Assembly: GCA_002428905.1 (NCBI GenBank)
Contig: DIYD01000154.1
Location: 1-24,060, forward strand
From: Bacteroidetes bacterium UBA6063
GTDB taxonomy: Bacteria > Bacteroidota > Bacteroidia > NS11-12g > UBA9320
Direction: 5' to 3'
DNA length: 24,060 nucleotides
The position numbers were made by a program, and so were the translations under genes. Shown piece by piece: positions 13,725 to 22,804 of this stretch. Within the stretch, counting starts at the first letter, position 1, and each line of letters begins with the position of its first letter. The notes beneath the pieces were generated by a model that saw nothing but the letters and a program-made list of their open reading frames with translations, did not search any database and was not told the origin of the DNA.

Positions 13725-16124
13725 TTATTTAAATTTATAGTTCCAGGAAATCGACGGTAAGATTGGGAACAGACTTACCTGTTTTAGCACTTTTTCACTT
13801 TCAGGATTAAAGCGATCTCTGTTACCAATGAAATAATAATACGGGTTCTTTTGATTGTACAGGTTGTATGCGCTCACCTCAATGGTACGAACACCTCGTT
13901 TCTTTTCTTTTTTGAATTGTACACCGATGTCTGCCCGATGATAAGCGGCCATTCTAAATCCGTTGCGCTCGGTATACTCCTGACCTTGTGCCCAATAGTC
14001 GAATTGAGAACCTCTGGGAGGAAATTCATCCAAGCGGTATGTGCTGATCGGTAGCGTAATGGCGTTTCCGGTACCATATACCCAGGTAGCCGATAGCGTA
14101 ATGTTCTTTTTCAACTGGTATTGCGCTACCACAGAAATATCATGTCTGCGATCGTACCGTGCATAAAACTCTTTCCCCAGGTTCAGGCTGTCGAACTTGT
14201 GCTTGGTCCACGATAACGTATATCCAAACCAACCTGTGAGCTTACCTTCTTTTCGTTGTAACAGAAACTCTGTTCCATAACTGGTTCCCTGACCAGAGGT
14301 AATATTGTCTTCCCAGGTCACTTTTCGAGTTGATTCGCCTTCACCTGCCAACGATTCTCCTACCTGTAAGAACGATGCTCCCTCTTTGTATGCAATGATG
14401 TTGTTCATGGTCTTATAATACCCTTCTACCGTAACACTAAAATTTTGTTTTGTAAAGTCTTTTGCAAGACCTAATGCATATTGTGTTGATGACTGGGGCT
14501 TAACACGTTCTGTAGCCGGAACCCATAAGTCGGTTGGTAACCCTACCCCACTGTTGCTCAGCAAATGCACATACTGGTTCATGGTGGCATAAGAGGCTTT
14601 CACCGAAAGATTCTTAGAGGCTTTATAAGCCAGAGAGACTCTTGGCTCGAAATTGAAATAATTTTGATCACCCACATGAAATCCACTTAACCGAATACCT
14701 GAAAGTGTTTTCAGCTTACTGGTTATCTTTATCTCGTCTTCGATGTATATACCTGTTTCAACGCCGGTATATTCGGTCTTGTTCTTAATATTCGTAGAAT
14801 CGAAATCGTCCAGTAATACCAGAGCACTTGGCGTAAACGTATGGTGTGTCGCAGCAAATCCGAATTTCACTTTATTGCGTGTGTTTGGATACCAGTCGTA
14901 ATCGTGTTTAATGGCATAATCACGAATGCCTGAACCGTAACGCAATTCAAATTGGGTAGTATCGTTTTGTCCTTCTTTACTTGCAATGTCGAGATTGTAC
15001 TGGCTATAAATCAACGAGGTATTCACGAACAACTTCGGATTCATGACGTGGTTCCAGCGCAAGGTTCCGGTTCCGTTACCCCAGCCAAAATTGGTTCTGG
15101 AATCAATGGCTTGCTCTCCAAACTCATAGCGTTCGCGGAGATAGAACTTATCGCGTCCAAAATATCCACTCAGATAAACCTTGTCTTTGTCCGATAATTC
15201 GTAATTAACTTTCGCATTCAGATCGTAAAAGAAATAACCACCTGTGGTACTATTCCCGGTATTGTTTTGAGATTGTTGCATTTTGATGAAGGGTTGCGCC
15301 AACACATCAATGTACGTTCGCCTACCGGATATGATATAGGATCCTTTGCCTTTATTTATCGGGCCTTCCAGTACGCCTCTTGATGATATTAGTCCGATGC
15401 CCAATTCACCCGTCGTTTTCTCCTTATTCCCGTCCTTCATATTCATGTCGATAACGCTGGATAACCGACCACCATATCGTGCAGGGAAACCACCTTTGAT
15501 GAGTTCTACACTTCGCAGTGCATCGCCATTGAACAAAGAGAAGAAACCGAACAGATGCTGTGCATTGTAGACCGTTGCTCCGTCCAGTATAATAAGATTC
15601 TGATCCGGCCCTCCACCACGCACATAAAGTCCGCTTTGACCTTCACTCCCACTCTGTACTCCTGGCATTAACTGTATGACTTTAAGTACGTCTTTTTCTC
15701 CCAAAAGTGCTGGAATCTCCTTGATTTGCTTGATTGGTATTTCCACCGTACTCATACGCACTTTCTCGCTTTCGCGTTCACGCTTCTTGAGGTTGACCAC
15801 AGCAGTTCCGAGATTGTTCTCCGTCGAGGTTAAATACACATTTAACTTCACATTACTGTCGAGATGCACTTTCTTGGTGATCTGCGTATATCCCACATAA
15901 TCAAAAGTAATCTCATAATCGCCGTCGGGTAAGGTAAGCGAGTAAAACCCAAAATCATTGGAAATCACACCGTGTTCACCACCAGAGGTAAAAATAGTTA
16001 CACCAAGTAAAGCCTCCTTACTTCCAGCTTCCTTTACGTAACCCGATATGGTGTGTTTTGATTGTGCCTGCGCGAAAATGGCAGAAAAAATGACCAGCAA
16101 TTTGATCAGTGGTATTTGTTTCAT
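13725..16124 (-). CDS. TonB-dependent outer-membrane receptor with carboxypeptidase-regulatory-like N-terminal domain
   Basis: Outer-membrane active transporter of 799 residues. A signal peptide (about 1-20, AQA-QSK) is followed by a carboxypeptidase-D regulatory-like Ig domain (about 25-100, with ISGYVKEAGSKEALLGVTI and DGDYEITFDYVGY). The plug domain (about 125-235) shows DVLKVIQLMPGVQSGSEG, GLYVRGGGPDQNLIILDG and GGFPARYGGRLSSVIDM. A 22-strand-type beta barrel then runs to the C-terminal WNYKFK. Length is normal for this receptor class. It imports a large or scarce substrate using the TonB-ExbB-ExbD proton-motive system; nothing in the sequence identifies the ligand, and no siderophore or cobalamin gene is adjacent. 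It is followed by the DUF4249 lipoprotein and divergent from ribBA across 165 bases. No clear promoter was found for it. Confidence 0.92.
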   Translation of the reverse strand: MKQIPLIKLLVIFSAIFAQAQSKHTISGYVKEAGSKEALLGVTIFTSGGEHGVISNDFGFYSLTLPDGDYEITFDYVGYTQITKKVHLDSNVKLNVYLTSTENNLGTAVVNLKKRERESEKVRMSTVEIPIKQIKEIPALLGEKDVLKVIQLMPGVQSGSEGQSGLYVRGGGPDQNLIILDGATVYNAQHLFGFFSLFNGDALRSVELIKGGFPARYGGRLSSVIDMNMKDGNKEKTTGELGIGLISSRGVLEGPINKGKGSYIISGRRTYIDVLAQPFIKMQQSQNNTGNSTTGGYFFYDLNAKVNYELSDKDKVYLSGYFGRDKFYLRERYEFGEQAIDSRTNFGWGNGTGTLRWNHVMNPKLFVNTSLIYSQYNLDIASKEGQNDTTQFELRYGSGIRDYAIKHDYDWYPNTRNKVKFGFAATHHTFTPSALVLLDDFDSTNIKNKTEYTGVETGIYIEDEIKITSKLKTLSGIRLSGFHVGDQNYFNFEPRVSLAYKASKNLSVKASYATMNQYVHLLSNSGVGLPTDLWVPATERVKPQSSTQYALGLAKDFTKQNFSVTVEGYYKTMNNIIAYKEGASFLQVGESLAGEGESTRKVTWEDNITSGQGTSYGTEFLLQRKEGKLTGWFGYTLSWTKHKFDSLNLGKEFYARYDRRHDISVVAQYQLKKNITLSATWVYGTGNAITLPISTYRLDEFPPRGSQFDYWAQGQEYTERNGFRMAAYHRADIGVQFKKEKKRGVRTIEVSAYNLYNQKNPYYYFIGNRDRFNPESEKVLKQVSLFPILPSISWNYKFK

Positions 16125-16272
16125 ATTTACTTATCGAACGATACGTGCGAATGTTACGTTAGATATGTCATTAATACGTCATCGACTCAGAAGTGTTTTT
16201 AGACACCTTAATCTGCACCTCTGAATCAAAACCAAATCTTTTCCAATGAGAAGCTGTTACATGAATAAAACC

Positions 16273-16280
16273 TACCTTTG
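16273..16280 (+). promoter_or_regulatory. -7 promoter element of ribBA
   Basis: TACCTTTG is a perfect TAnnTTTG match, nine bases before the ATG at 16290. The TTG at 16278-16280, the only other in-frame start, is the last three bases of this element and so should lie upstream of the transcript. This supports the ATG as the true start. No FMN riboswitch was seen between it and the divergent gene. Confidence 0.6.
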
Positions 16281-16289
16281 CATACGCTT

Positions 16290-17495
16290 ATGGAAGAGAT
16301 AAAGCTTAATTCGATTGACGAAGCCATTGAGGACATCCGAAACGGTAAAATGGTGATTGTGGTTGATGATGAGGATCGTGAGAATGAGGGCGACTTTGTT
16401 GCTGCAGCTGAATGTGTTACCACAGAAATGATCAACTTTATGTCGAAGGAAGGTCGTGGATTGATCTGTGTTCCGTTGATTGAAGAGCGATGCGAAGAAC
16501 TCGGGCTTGAACTGATGGTGGGTAAAAATACAGCTCAGTTCGAAACCCCGTTTACCGTGTCTGTTGACTTAATCGGTCACGGCACATCTACTGGCATTTC
16601 CGCTTACGATCGAGCTATGACAGTTAAGGCTTTAACCAATCCGAACACCGATCCGGCAGAACTGGGTAAACCCGGCCACATCTTCCCATTAAAAGCAAAA
16701 ACACAAGGCGTTTTACGTCGTGCCGGCCACACAGAGGCTTCGATAGATTTAGCACGTCTGGCAGGCTTCCAGCCTTCCGGATGTATTGTTGAAATCATGA
16801 ATGAAGATGGCACCATGGCTCGTCTTCCCGACCTGGTAAAGGTTGCTGCAAAGTTCGACATGAAAATTGTGTCGATTGCCGACCTGATTGAATACCGTTT
16901 GAAAAAAGAAAGTCTGATCGAACGTCAGATCGATGTTAAGCTCCCAACGAACATTGGAGATTTTGATCTAGTAGCCTACAAACAAACTTCAAATGGCATG
17001 GATCACTTAGCACTGGTGAAAGGGAAATGGGAGAAAAATGAGCCTGTTTTAGTCCGCGTGCACTCGAGTTGTGTCACAGGAGATATTTTTGGGTCTTGCC
17101 GATGCGATTGCGGAGAGCAACTTGAAAAAGCCATGCAGAAAATAGAAGAAGAAGGTAAGGGCGTAATCGTATACATGAATCAGGAAGGTCGTGGAATTGG
17201 TTTGTTAAACAAGCTTAGAGCCTACAAGCTTCAGGAGCAGGGTCTTGACACCGTGGATGCCAACGTGGAGCTTGGTTTCAAAGGTGATGAACGAGACTAC
17301 GGCGTAGGCGCTCAGATTCTACGCGACCTGGGAGTTCATAAAATCCGATTGATGAGCAACAACCCTAAAAAACGCAGTGGTTTGATCGGATACGGTCTTG
17401 AAATCGTTGAAAATGTTGGTTTACAGGTGGAACCTAATCCGCACAACTCGCACTACCTGAATACCAAACGCGAGAAAATGGGGCACGAAATCTAG
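16290..17495 (+). CDS. ribBA: Bifunctional 3,4-dihydroxy-2-butanone-4-phosphate synthase / GTP cyclohydrolase II
   Basis: Cytoplasmic enzyme of 401 residues that makes both precursors of riboflavin: L-ribulose 5-phosphate is converted to dihydroxybutanone phosphate and formate, and GTP to the diaminopyrimidine intermediate. The N-terminal RibB domain (about 1-205) has the acidic metal-binding loop DDEDRENEGDF, GHGTSTGISAYDRA, PGHIFPL and RAGHTEASIDL. The C-terminal RibA domain has the zinc-site signature SSCVTGDIFGSCRCDCGEQ with Cys261, Cys272 and Cys274, followed by MNQEGRGIGL and SNNPKKR. Both active sites appear intact. The ATG at 16290 is chosen over an in-frame TTG 12 bases upstream because the latter overlaps the -7 element. 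rnhA follows after 12 bases. Confidence 0.96.
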   Translation: MEEIKLNSIDEAIEDIRNGKMVIVVDDEDRENEGDFVAAAECVTTEMINFMSKEGRGLICVPLIEERCEELGLELMVGKNTAQFETPFTVSVDLIGHGTSTGISAYDRAMTVKALTNPNTDPAELGKPGHIFPLKAKTQGVLRRAGHTEASIDLARLAGFQPSGCIVEIMNEDGTMARLPDLVKVAAKFDMKIVSIADLIEYRLKKESLIERQIDVKLPTNIGDFDLVAYKQTSNGMDHLALVKGKWEKNEPVLVRVHSSCVTGDIFGSCRCDCGEQLEKAMQKIEEEGKGVIVYMNQEGRGIGLLNKLRAYKLQEQGLDTVDANVELGFKGDERDYGVGAQILRDLGVHKIRLMSNNPKKRSGLIGYGLEIVENVGLQVEPNPHNSHYLNTKREKMGHEI

Positions 17496-17507
17496 CCGCC
17501 TCCTATC

Positions 17508-17969
17508 GTGGTTACCATTTACACAGACGGAGCGTCTACCGGCAATCCTGGCCCTGGAGGTTATGGGGCCGTATTGATGAAAGGCAGTCATCGAAAAGAA
17601 TTGTCACAAGGTTATCGACTTACAACCAATAATCGGATGGAGTTATTGGCTGTAATTGTAGCGCTGGAAGCGTTGCTTCGCGATGGTTTGGAAGTGACCG
17701 TGTACTCCGATTCTAAATACGTTGTAGACGCAATTGAAAAGAAGTGGGTCTTCGGGTGGCAGCGAAAGAACTTTGAGAAGAAGGCCAATCCAGATTTATG
17801 GCGAAGATTTTTACGCGTTTACGCCAGGCACAACGTAAAAATGGTTTGGGTAAAGGGCCATGCCGGCATACCGGAAAACGAACGCTGCGACCAGCTTGCA
17901 ACGCAAGCAGCTGCAGGAGATCAATTAAAGATTGATCTCGGGTATGAAAACGCATTGAAGAACAAATAA
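17508..17969 (+). CDS. rnhA: Ribonuclease HI
   Basis: Cytoplasmic nuclease of 153 residues that cleaves the RNA strand of RNA-DNA hybrids, removing primers and R-loops. All catalytic residues are visible: Asp7 in IYTDGASTGNPGPGGYG, Glu45 in NNRMELLAV, Asp68 in VYSDSKYV, His118 in KGHAG and Asp128 in ENERCDQLA. The basic handle region (KKWVFGWQRKNFEKKANPDLW, split here as KKWVFGWQ and RKNFEKKANPDLW) resembles E. coli RNase HI, and the length is the same class. The start is GTG, 12 bases after the ribBA stop and with no ATG that keeps the first beta strand, so it is probably co-transcribed with ribBA. A strong terminator begins at its stop codon. Confidence 0.95.
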   Translation: MVTIYTDGASTGNPGPGGYGAVLMKGSHRKELSQGYRLTTNNRMELLAVIVALEALLRDGLEVTVYSDSKYVVDAIEKKWVFGWQRKNFEKKANPDLWRRFLRVYARHNVKMVWVKGHAGIPENERCDQLATQAAAGDQLKIDLGYENALKNK

Positions 17970-18000
17970 AAAAAGGTCCAGAAAAATCTGGACCTTTTTT
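17969..18000. terminator. Bidirectional intrinsic terminator between rnhA and sppA
   Basis: GGTCCAGA (17975-17982), loop AAAA and TCTGGACC (17987-17994) form a perfect 8-bp stem. It is flanked by six A residues on the left and six T residues on the right, which extend the pairing to 14 bp. Each strand therefore reads a GC-containing hairpin followed by a T-run. It lies between the convergent genes rnhA and sppA and can stop transcription from both sides. Confidence 0.93.
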
Positions 18001-18020
18001 GTGAACTGAACTGTATTCAA

Positions 18021-19781
18021 TTAGTTCAGGTTAATATCGAATGGCATCAATGCCTGAATGCCAGTTAAACCTTTCAAACGCTCCATTTTCTGGTAAACAG
18101 AATAGTATTCTCCCAATTCTTGCTTCACCACCTTGTTCTTGATCGATGTCATGGTAAATCCTCCAAAGATTTCTTCAAATGGGTTTTCTGATTTCGGATA
18201 AGCCCGAACAGCATAATCGTCTTCGAGACCGGCTTTATATGCCGCAACTTCAATTGCTTTTTCCAATCCGCCAAATTCATCAATTAACCCAAGTCGTTTG
18301 GCGTACTCTCCAGTCCATACCCGACCTTCGGCAATGGTATCTAAATGCGCTCTGTCGAGTCCTCTACCTTCCGTAACCCGACCAAGGAAGGTCTCATAAA
18401 CATCACCGATCATAACATCGAGCAATGCTCTTTCCTGGTCGTTCAATGGTCGATCAATTCGACCGAAATCCGCCATATCAGATGTTTTCACAACATCGGT
18501 TTTCAACCCAAGTTTTTCGTATAACTCTTCTGCATTCGGGTAAAGCGCAAACACCCCAATAGAACCCGTCACTGTATTTGGCATTGCAAAGATTGAATCG
18601 GCTCCACAAGCGATAAAGTAACCTCCACTGGCTGCCACATCACCCATCGATACGATCAAAGGCTTTTCCTTCTTCAATAATTGAGTCTCTCTCCAAATCA
18701 CATCGCTGGCTAACGCGCTTCCACCCGGACTATTCACACGCAGAACAACCGCCTTAATTTTATCGTTTTCTCTCAGTTTTCTTAAAGACTCGGCAAACTT
18801 ATCGGATCCAATCTGACCATCACCGCCTTTGCCTGAAACGATATCACCACTGGCGTAAACCACCGCAATTTTGTTTTTAGACAGCTTACCACCTTTGGTT
18901 GTTCTACTCTTGTTGTACTTGCTTAACGACAACATATTCGCATCATCATCGCCTTCGATTTGACCTTCAATTTGCGCCAGCACATTATCGCGGTAAACTA
19001 CGCCATCGATTAACTTCAATCGTTCCGCGTCCTGAGGTGATTTCACAAGAACATCGTTAGCAATAGCCCGTAATTCATCTACACTAATTCCACGAGACTT
19101 AGAGATACTCGCAAGTAACTCTCCATAAATCGACTCTATGTAATCGGTGATTTGCTTGCGGTTCTCCGGACTTAGTTCGTCCAGCACAAACGGCTCTACG
19201 GCACCTTTGAATTTACCACGTTTTATCACCTGCATTTCAACACCCATTTTCTCCAGTGTTCTTTTCATGAACGTAATATCCGCAGCTAAACCATTGAACA
19301 ATATTGTTCCGCTCGGATTCATATAAATCTTATCAGCCACAGAAGCGAAGTAGTACGATTGGTTGTAGAATACCTCTCCATAGGCATAGATAAACTTACC
19401 CGACGACTTGAAGTCTTCAAGCGCGTTGCGCACTTCACTTAACTTTCCGTAGCCAGCTCCTAACGCCGACAGGTCAAGAAAGATTCCTTCAATGTTTTCG
19501 TCTGTTTTTGCTTCTTCAATACACTTAATCACATCCATTAATCCCACGGGTGCGCCATCGCCGCCTGACAGGTCAAAAGCAATTTGGTCAAATGGGTTAT
19601 CGTGTGGACGATCCTGAAGCATATAGTTGAGTTTCATATGCAATACCGAATTGTCTTCAATAGATACTTCTTTCCCCTTTGAGCTGCTTGCAATGATGCT
19701 TGCAAATAGCAAGAAGAAAATAAACATAAGGGCTACAAGGCCAGTGATCGTGGCCAACACGTACTTTAAAAATTGCTTCAT
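18021..19781 (-). CDS. sppA: Signal peptide peptidase SppA, 67K type
   Basis: Membrane-anchored serine protease of 586 residues, of the double-domain length seen in E. coli SppA, which degrades cleaved signal peptides at the periplasmic face. One N-terminal transmembrane segment (about 8-32) is visible. The Ser-Lys dyad is present: the general base is Lys192 in KRGKFKGAVEPF, and the nucleophile is Ser355 in NSPGGSALAS, matching Lys209 and Ser409 of the E. coli enzyme. VSMGDVAASGGYFIACGAD and NTVTGSIGVF complete the second S49 domain. The start is 29 bases after the upstream secreted endonuclease gene, in the same direction, and no separate promoter motif was seen, so they may be co-transcribed. 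The 3' end faces the shared terminator. Confidence 0.95.
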   Translation of the reverse strand: MKQFLKYVLATITGLVALMFIFFLLFASIIASSSKGKEVSIEDNSVLHMKLNYMLQDRPHDNPFDQIAFDLSGGDGAPVGLMDVIKCIEEAKTDENIEGIFLDLSALGAGYGKLSEVRNALEDFKSSGKFIYAYGEVFYNQSYYFASVADKIYMNPSGTILFNGLAADITFMKRTLEKMGVEMQVIKRGKFKGAVEPFVLDELSPENRKQITDYIESIYGELLASISKSRGISVDELRAIANDVLVKSPQDAERLKLIDGVVYRDNVLAQIEGQIEGDDDANMLSLSKYNKSRTTKGGKLSKNKIAVVYASGDIVSGKGGDGQIGSDKFAESLRKLRENDKIKAVVLRVNSPGGSALASDVIWRETQLLKKEKPLIVSMGDVAASGGYFIACGADSIFAMPNTVTGSIGVFALYPNAEELYEKLGLKTDVVKTSDMADFGRIDRPLNDQERALLDVMIGDVYETFLGRVTEGRGLDRAHLDTIAEGRVWTGEYAKRLGLIDEFGGLEKAIEVAAYKAGLEDDYAVRAYPKSENPFEEIFGGFTMTSIKNKVVKQELGEYYSVYQKMERLKGLTGIQALMPFDINLN

Positions 19782-19810
19782 ATTGTCTGTTCTGATTAGG
19801 GCTAAATCCG

Positions 19811-21361
19811 TTAAGGAATTACAACCCGATGTACACTTCTTGCACCGTTGTCGGTGATTATTTGTACGAAGTACGTTCCAGAAGGAAACTTAGTTCGGTC
19901 TATTTCGGTAAATGGAGATAGAATATCGTTGAAGTAGATTTTACGACCCGCCATGTCATACAACGTCACATTTCCTGATGTAACCTTATGCAACACGATA
20001 TGTGCGTCTGAGACATAAACGAAAGGTTTAACAGGTGGTTTGGATTCCATACCCAGTGTCCAGTTCATGTTTACCAAAATCTTTTCCTTCATTCCATTCG
20101 CGGTAATTTCAATTTCATCAAGAAATCCATCCCCGATATTTTCGAATATTATGCTCAATTCCACCGATTCTCCAGGAGCAATTGTTGGCCGCGTTGCGGG
20201 TAATATGGTATTGGCCTCTTTACGAGTGATATCCGTAATCGTTATCGGCTGATTTCCTGTATTCGTTATGAATAGAGGGTATGTCCACTGACCGGGTATT
20301 GTGTCTCCATGCAAAATAATCTCATTTACGGATGGTTCAAAACCAGTTACTTTATCGGCAACGGAGTTTGTTGATATAGACTTAATACGGGAAAGAAACT
20401 CGGGGTAGTCCACGTACGGATTCCGATTTTTCTGAACCGCATAAATGGCGTTGTTGCGATCAATTGACTTCTGCGATGGTGGCTGCTGTAACGCCCACGA
20501 GCGTAAAATTGATTCCTGACTGGTTAAGAAACCAGAATAATTCTGATAGCGTGTTGCAAAATAGAACATTGCCCGTGCAACATCCCCTTTGTGGTCATTT
20601 CGCGGCTCAAACATGCTACCGCCTTGTTTCGAACCACCTTCCGACCAGGATGATGATGAAACCACTCCAAATGGATAGCTCCCTCTTCTACTGTTCGAAT
20701 TAACATCTGTCGGAAAAAGATGGTGTATATCAGCACGTTCAGGCTCTCTTTTATTAAACAAGCTCTGAGGCCAGGTATGTTCGCAATTAAAGCTGTTGCT
20801 GTTTGCGCCACTGCGTGTATTGAACGTTGCGGTTCTTCCTGTGTACACACAAGTTACCTTTCCACCAACGTTGTCAATACTGGCATACATGCGATCACGC
20901 GCTCCGTTATAACCAAGGTTCACATAATTCCTGGAAATCACCGATTTCAACTCATTTTTCAGGTCTTCTTCAAACAGGTTAAACGTTGAAGCATAATACG
21001 CATCATACTTTCCCTCGCCCAGTATGTCAACACGCAAAGAACCATAACGTGAAAAAGAGCGTATGATCAACTCTGTGTTATATCGGATGTTGTGCTTTGG
21101 TTTAAAGGTAACAACAAGTGCTTTCTTTTCACCAGCAGCAACCAGAAAAGTTGACTCACTAAGTATAAAGTCGGGATGATAAATATCGGCTTCAAACGTA
21201 ATGCTTGTTGTGCTTTGGTTTGATACATTCACAACAGTAACCGCAGAATCTCCATACATCGTTTTGGGGAAAGAAACGGTACTCTTTGAAACAGAAATCT
21301 GAGCAAAGGATAGTGCATGAACACCAATCAGCAACAAGGTTAATTGAATAAACTTCTTCAC
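19811..21361 (-). CDS. T9SS-secreted endonuclease I family protein
   Basis: Predicted extracellular DNase of 516 residues. A signal peptide (about 1-20, SFA-QIS) is followed by an ASH/choice-of-anchor-D Ig-like domain (about 24-118). The endonuclease I domain (about 120-330) carries the active-site motif NCEHTWPQS with Glu194-His195, then DIHHLFPTD (211-219) and FEPRNDHKGDVARAMFYF (251-268), with Asn255 a likely metal ligand. A second ASH-like domain (about 343-430) precedes a C-terminal sorting domain (VTLYDMAGRK...PSGTYFVQI). The start is GTG at 21361: the overlapping ATG one frame away meets a stop at once. The -7 element lies four bases upstream. Likely jobs are nutrient or phosphate scavenging or biofilm DNA turnover, which is inference. 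Confidence 0.9.
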   Translation of the reverse strand: MKKFIQLTLLLIGVHALSFAQISVSKSTVSFPKTMYGDSAVTVVNVSNQSTTSITFEADIYHPDFILSESTFLVAAGEKKALVVTFKPKHNIRYNTELIIRSFSRYGSLRVDILGEGKYDAYYASTFNLFEEDLKNELKSVISRNYVNLGYNGARDRMYASIDNVGGKVTCVYTGRTATFNTRSGANSNSFNCEHTWPQSLFNKREPERADIHHLFPTDVNSNSRRGSYPFGVVSSSSWSEGGSKQGGSMFEPRNDHKGDVARAMFYFATRYQNYSGFLTSQESILRSWALQQPPSQKSIDRNNAIYAVQKNRNPYVDYPEFLSRIKSISTNSVADKVTGFEPSVNEIILHGDTIPGQWTYPLFITNTGNQPITITDITRKEANTILPATRPTIAPGESVELSIIFENIGDGFLDEIEITANGMKEKILVNMNWTLGMESKPPVKPFVYVSDAHIVLHKVTSGNVTLYDMAGRKIYFNDILSPFTEIDRTKFPSGTYFVQIITDNGARSVHRVVIP

Positions 21362-21365
21362 ATAG

Positions 21366-21373
21366 CAAAGATA
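21366..21373 (-). promoter_or_regulatory. -7 promoter element of the secreted endonuclease gene
   Basis: On the minus strand TATCTTTG is a perfect TAnnTTTG match. It is followed by CTAT and then the GTG start, the same four-base spacing as in the lipoprotein array. A leaderless mRNA beginning at the GTG is predicted. No -33 TTG was found at 19-21 bases. Confidence 0.55.
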
Positions 21374-21433
21374 GGAATTCGCTCGTGGAAAATATGATTT
21401 AGAGCGAATAGAAACATTCCTGTGATATAGGCT

Positions 21434-21441
21434 TAATTTTG
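21434..21441 (+). promoter_or_regulatory. -7 promoter element of purB
   Basis: TAATTTTG is a perfect TAnnTTTG match, 19 bases before the purB ATG at 21461. It predicts a short leader of about 15 bases with no Shine-Dalgarno sequence. It is divergent from the endonuclease promoter 60 bases away. Confidence 0.5.
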
Positions 21442-21460
21442 CACCTCAATTTTTCAACCC

Positions 21461-22804
21461 ATGCAATTGAACACCTTAACAGCAATAAGTCCGATTGACG
21501 GAAGATACCGCAGTAAAACACAAGATTTAGCCGCTCACCTTTCCGAGTTTGGTCTAATCAAGTATCGTGTAATGGTCGAAGTGGAGTATTTAATCGCACT
21601 CGGCCAAACAGGCATTGCCAAGTTGAAGCCTATGCTCGAAAAGGCAAACAAGGACAAGTTGCGTGCAATGGTCACTAATTTCTCCGAGGCAGACGCGCAA
21701 AAAATCAAAGACACGGAAAAGGTAACAAACCACGATGTAAAGGCGGTTGAATACTTTGTAAAGGAGCAATTGGATGTATTGGAATTGAGCGAACTGAAGG
21801 AGTTTGTACACTTCGGTTTAACCTCACAAGACATCAATAATACATCCATACCTTACTCCCTGAAAATCAGTTCGGACGAGGTTGTAATTCCGTTGCTCAA
21901 CCAGGTTATCGAAGCCATTTCGGAAAAGGTTAAAGAATACCGGGAAGTGGCTATGTTAGCCAGAACGCATGGTCAACCTGCCTCTCCTACCCGCCTGGGC
22001 AAAGAATTTGATGTTTTTGTAGCTCGGTTAGAGGAGCAGGTAAGACAGTTTCAGTCTGTTCTTTGGCCCGCAAAATTTGGTGGGGCTACTGGAAATTTCA
22101 ACGCACACGCAGTTGCTTATCCAGAATTGAGTTGGGACAGCTTTGCAGACCACTTCGTGGAAAGCATCGGCTTAAAACGATCCGAACCCACAACTCAAAT
22201 CGAACATTACGATAATCTAGGCGCGAAGTTCGACTGCCTAAAACGGATGAATGTAATTCTTATCGACTTCTGTCGAGATGTCTGGACTTATATTAGCATG
22301 GACTATTTCAAACAGAAGATTGCAAAGAATGAAGTTGGCTCGTCGGCTATGCCACATAAGGTTAATCCAATTGATTTTGAAAATGCAGAAGGAAACCTGG
22401 GTTTTGCCAACGCTACCTTAAGCCATCTTTCCGAAAAACTTCCGATTAGCCGCCTGCAGCGTGACTTAACCGATTCTACTGTTTTACGGAACGTTGGTGT
22501 ACCGTTGGGACATATGGTTATCGCTTACCAGTCCATTCTTAAAGGAATGGGCAAACTGTTGTTAAACCAGGATAAAATCAATGCCGATTTAGAAAACAAC
22601 TGGGCCGTGGTTGCCGAAGCGCTGCAAACGATTTTACGTCGCGAAGGATATCCAAATCCATATGAAACGTTAAAAGGGTTAACGCGAACGAACGAAGTCA
22701 TAAATCAACAAAGCATTCATTCATTTGTTGATACACTTGAAGTCTCTGACGAGATAAAGGAAGAGATGAAAAAAATAACGCCGTTTACCTACACAGGTAT
22801 TTAA
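21461..22804 (+). CDS. purB: Adenylosuccinate lyase
   Basis: Cytoplasmic enzyme of 447 residues, close to the 456 of E. coli PurB. It removes fumarate from SAICAR and from adenylosuccinate in purine synthesis. The N-terminus has LTAISPIDGRYRSKT, typical of the PurB subgroup. Catalytic features are His170 in RTHGQPASPTRLGKE and Ser295 in the superfamily signature GSSAMPHKVNP (residues 293-303). TSQDINNTSIPY near residue 126 is the other conserved loop. A -7 promoter element lies upstream. The stop overlaps the next start by one base (TAATG), giving a tight cluster with the two genes that follow. Both are unrelated to purines, so the grouping probably reflects shared transcription rather than pathway. 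Confidence 0.96.
   Translation: MQLNTLTAISPIDGRYRSKTQDLAAHLSEFGLIKYRVMVEVEYLIALGQTGIAKLKPMLEKANKDKLRAMVTNFSEADAQKIKDTEKVTNHDVKAVEYFVKEQLDVLELSELKEFVHFGLTSQDINNTSIPYSLKISSDEVVIPLLNQVIEAISEKVKEYREVAMLARTHGQPASPTRLGKEFDVFVARLEEQVRQFQSVLWPAKFGGATGNFNAHAVAYPELSWDSFADHFVESIGLKRSEPTTQIEHYDNLGAKFDCLKRMNVILIDFCRDVWTYISMDYFKQKIAKNEVGSSAMPHKVNPIDFENAEGNLGFANATLSHLSEKLPISRLQRDLTDSTVLRNVGVPLGHMVIAYQSILKGMGKLLLNQDKINADLENNWAVVAEALQTILRREGYPNPYETLKGLTRTNEVINQQSIHSFVDTLEVSDEIKEEMKKITPFTYTGI

Noticed and set aside
16125..16272. Possible FMN riboswitch ahead of ribBA
   Set aside because: The usual conserved core and multi-helix layout are not visible, and the -7 element lies only nine bases before the ATG, leaving no room for a leader aptamer.
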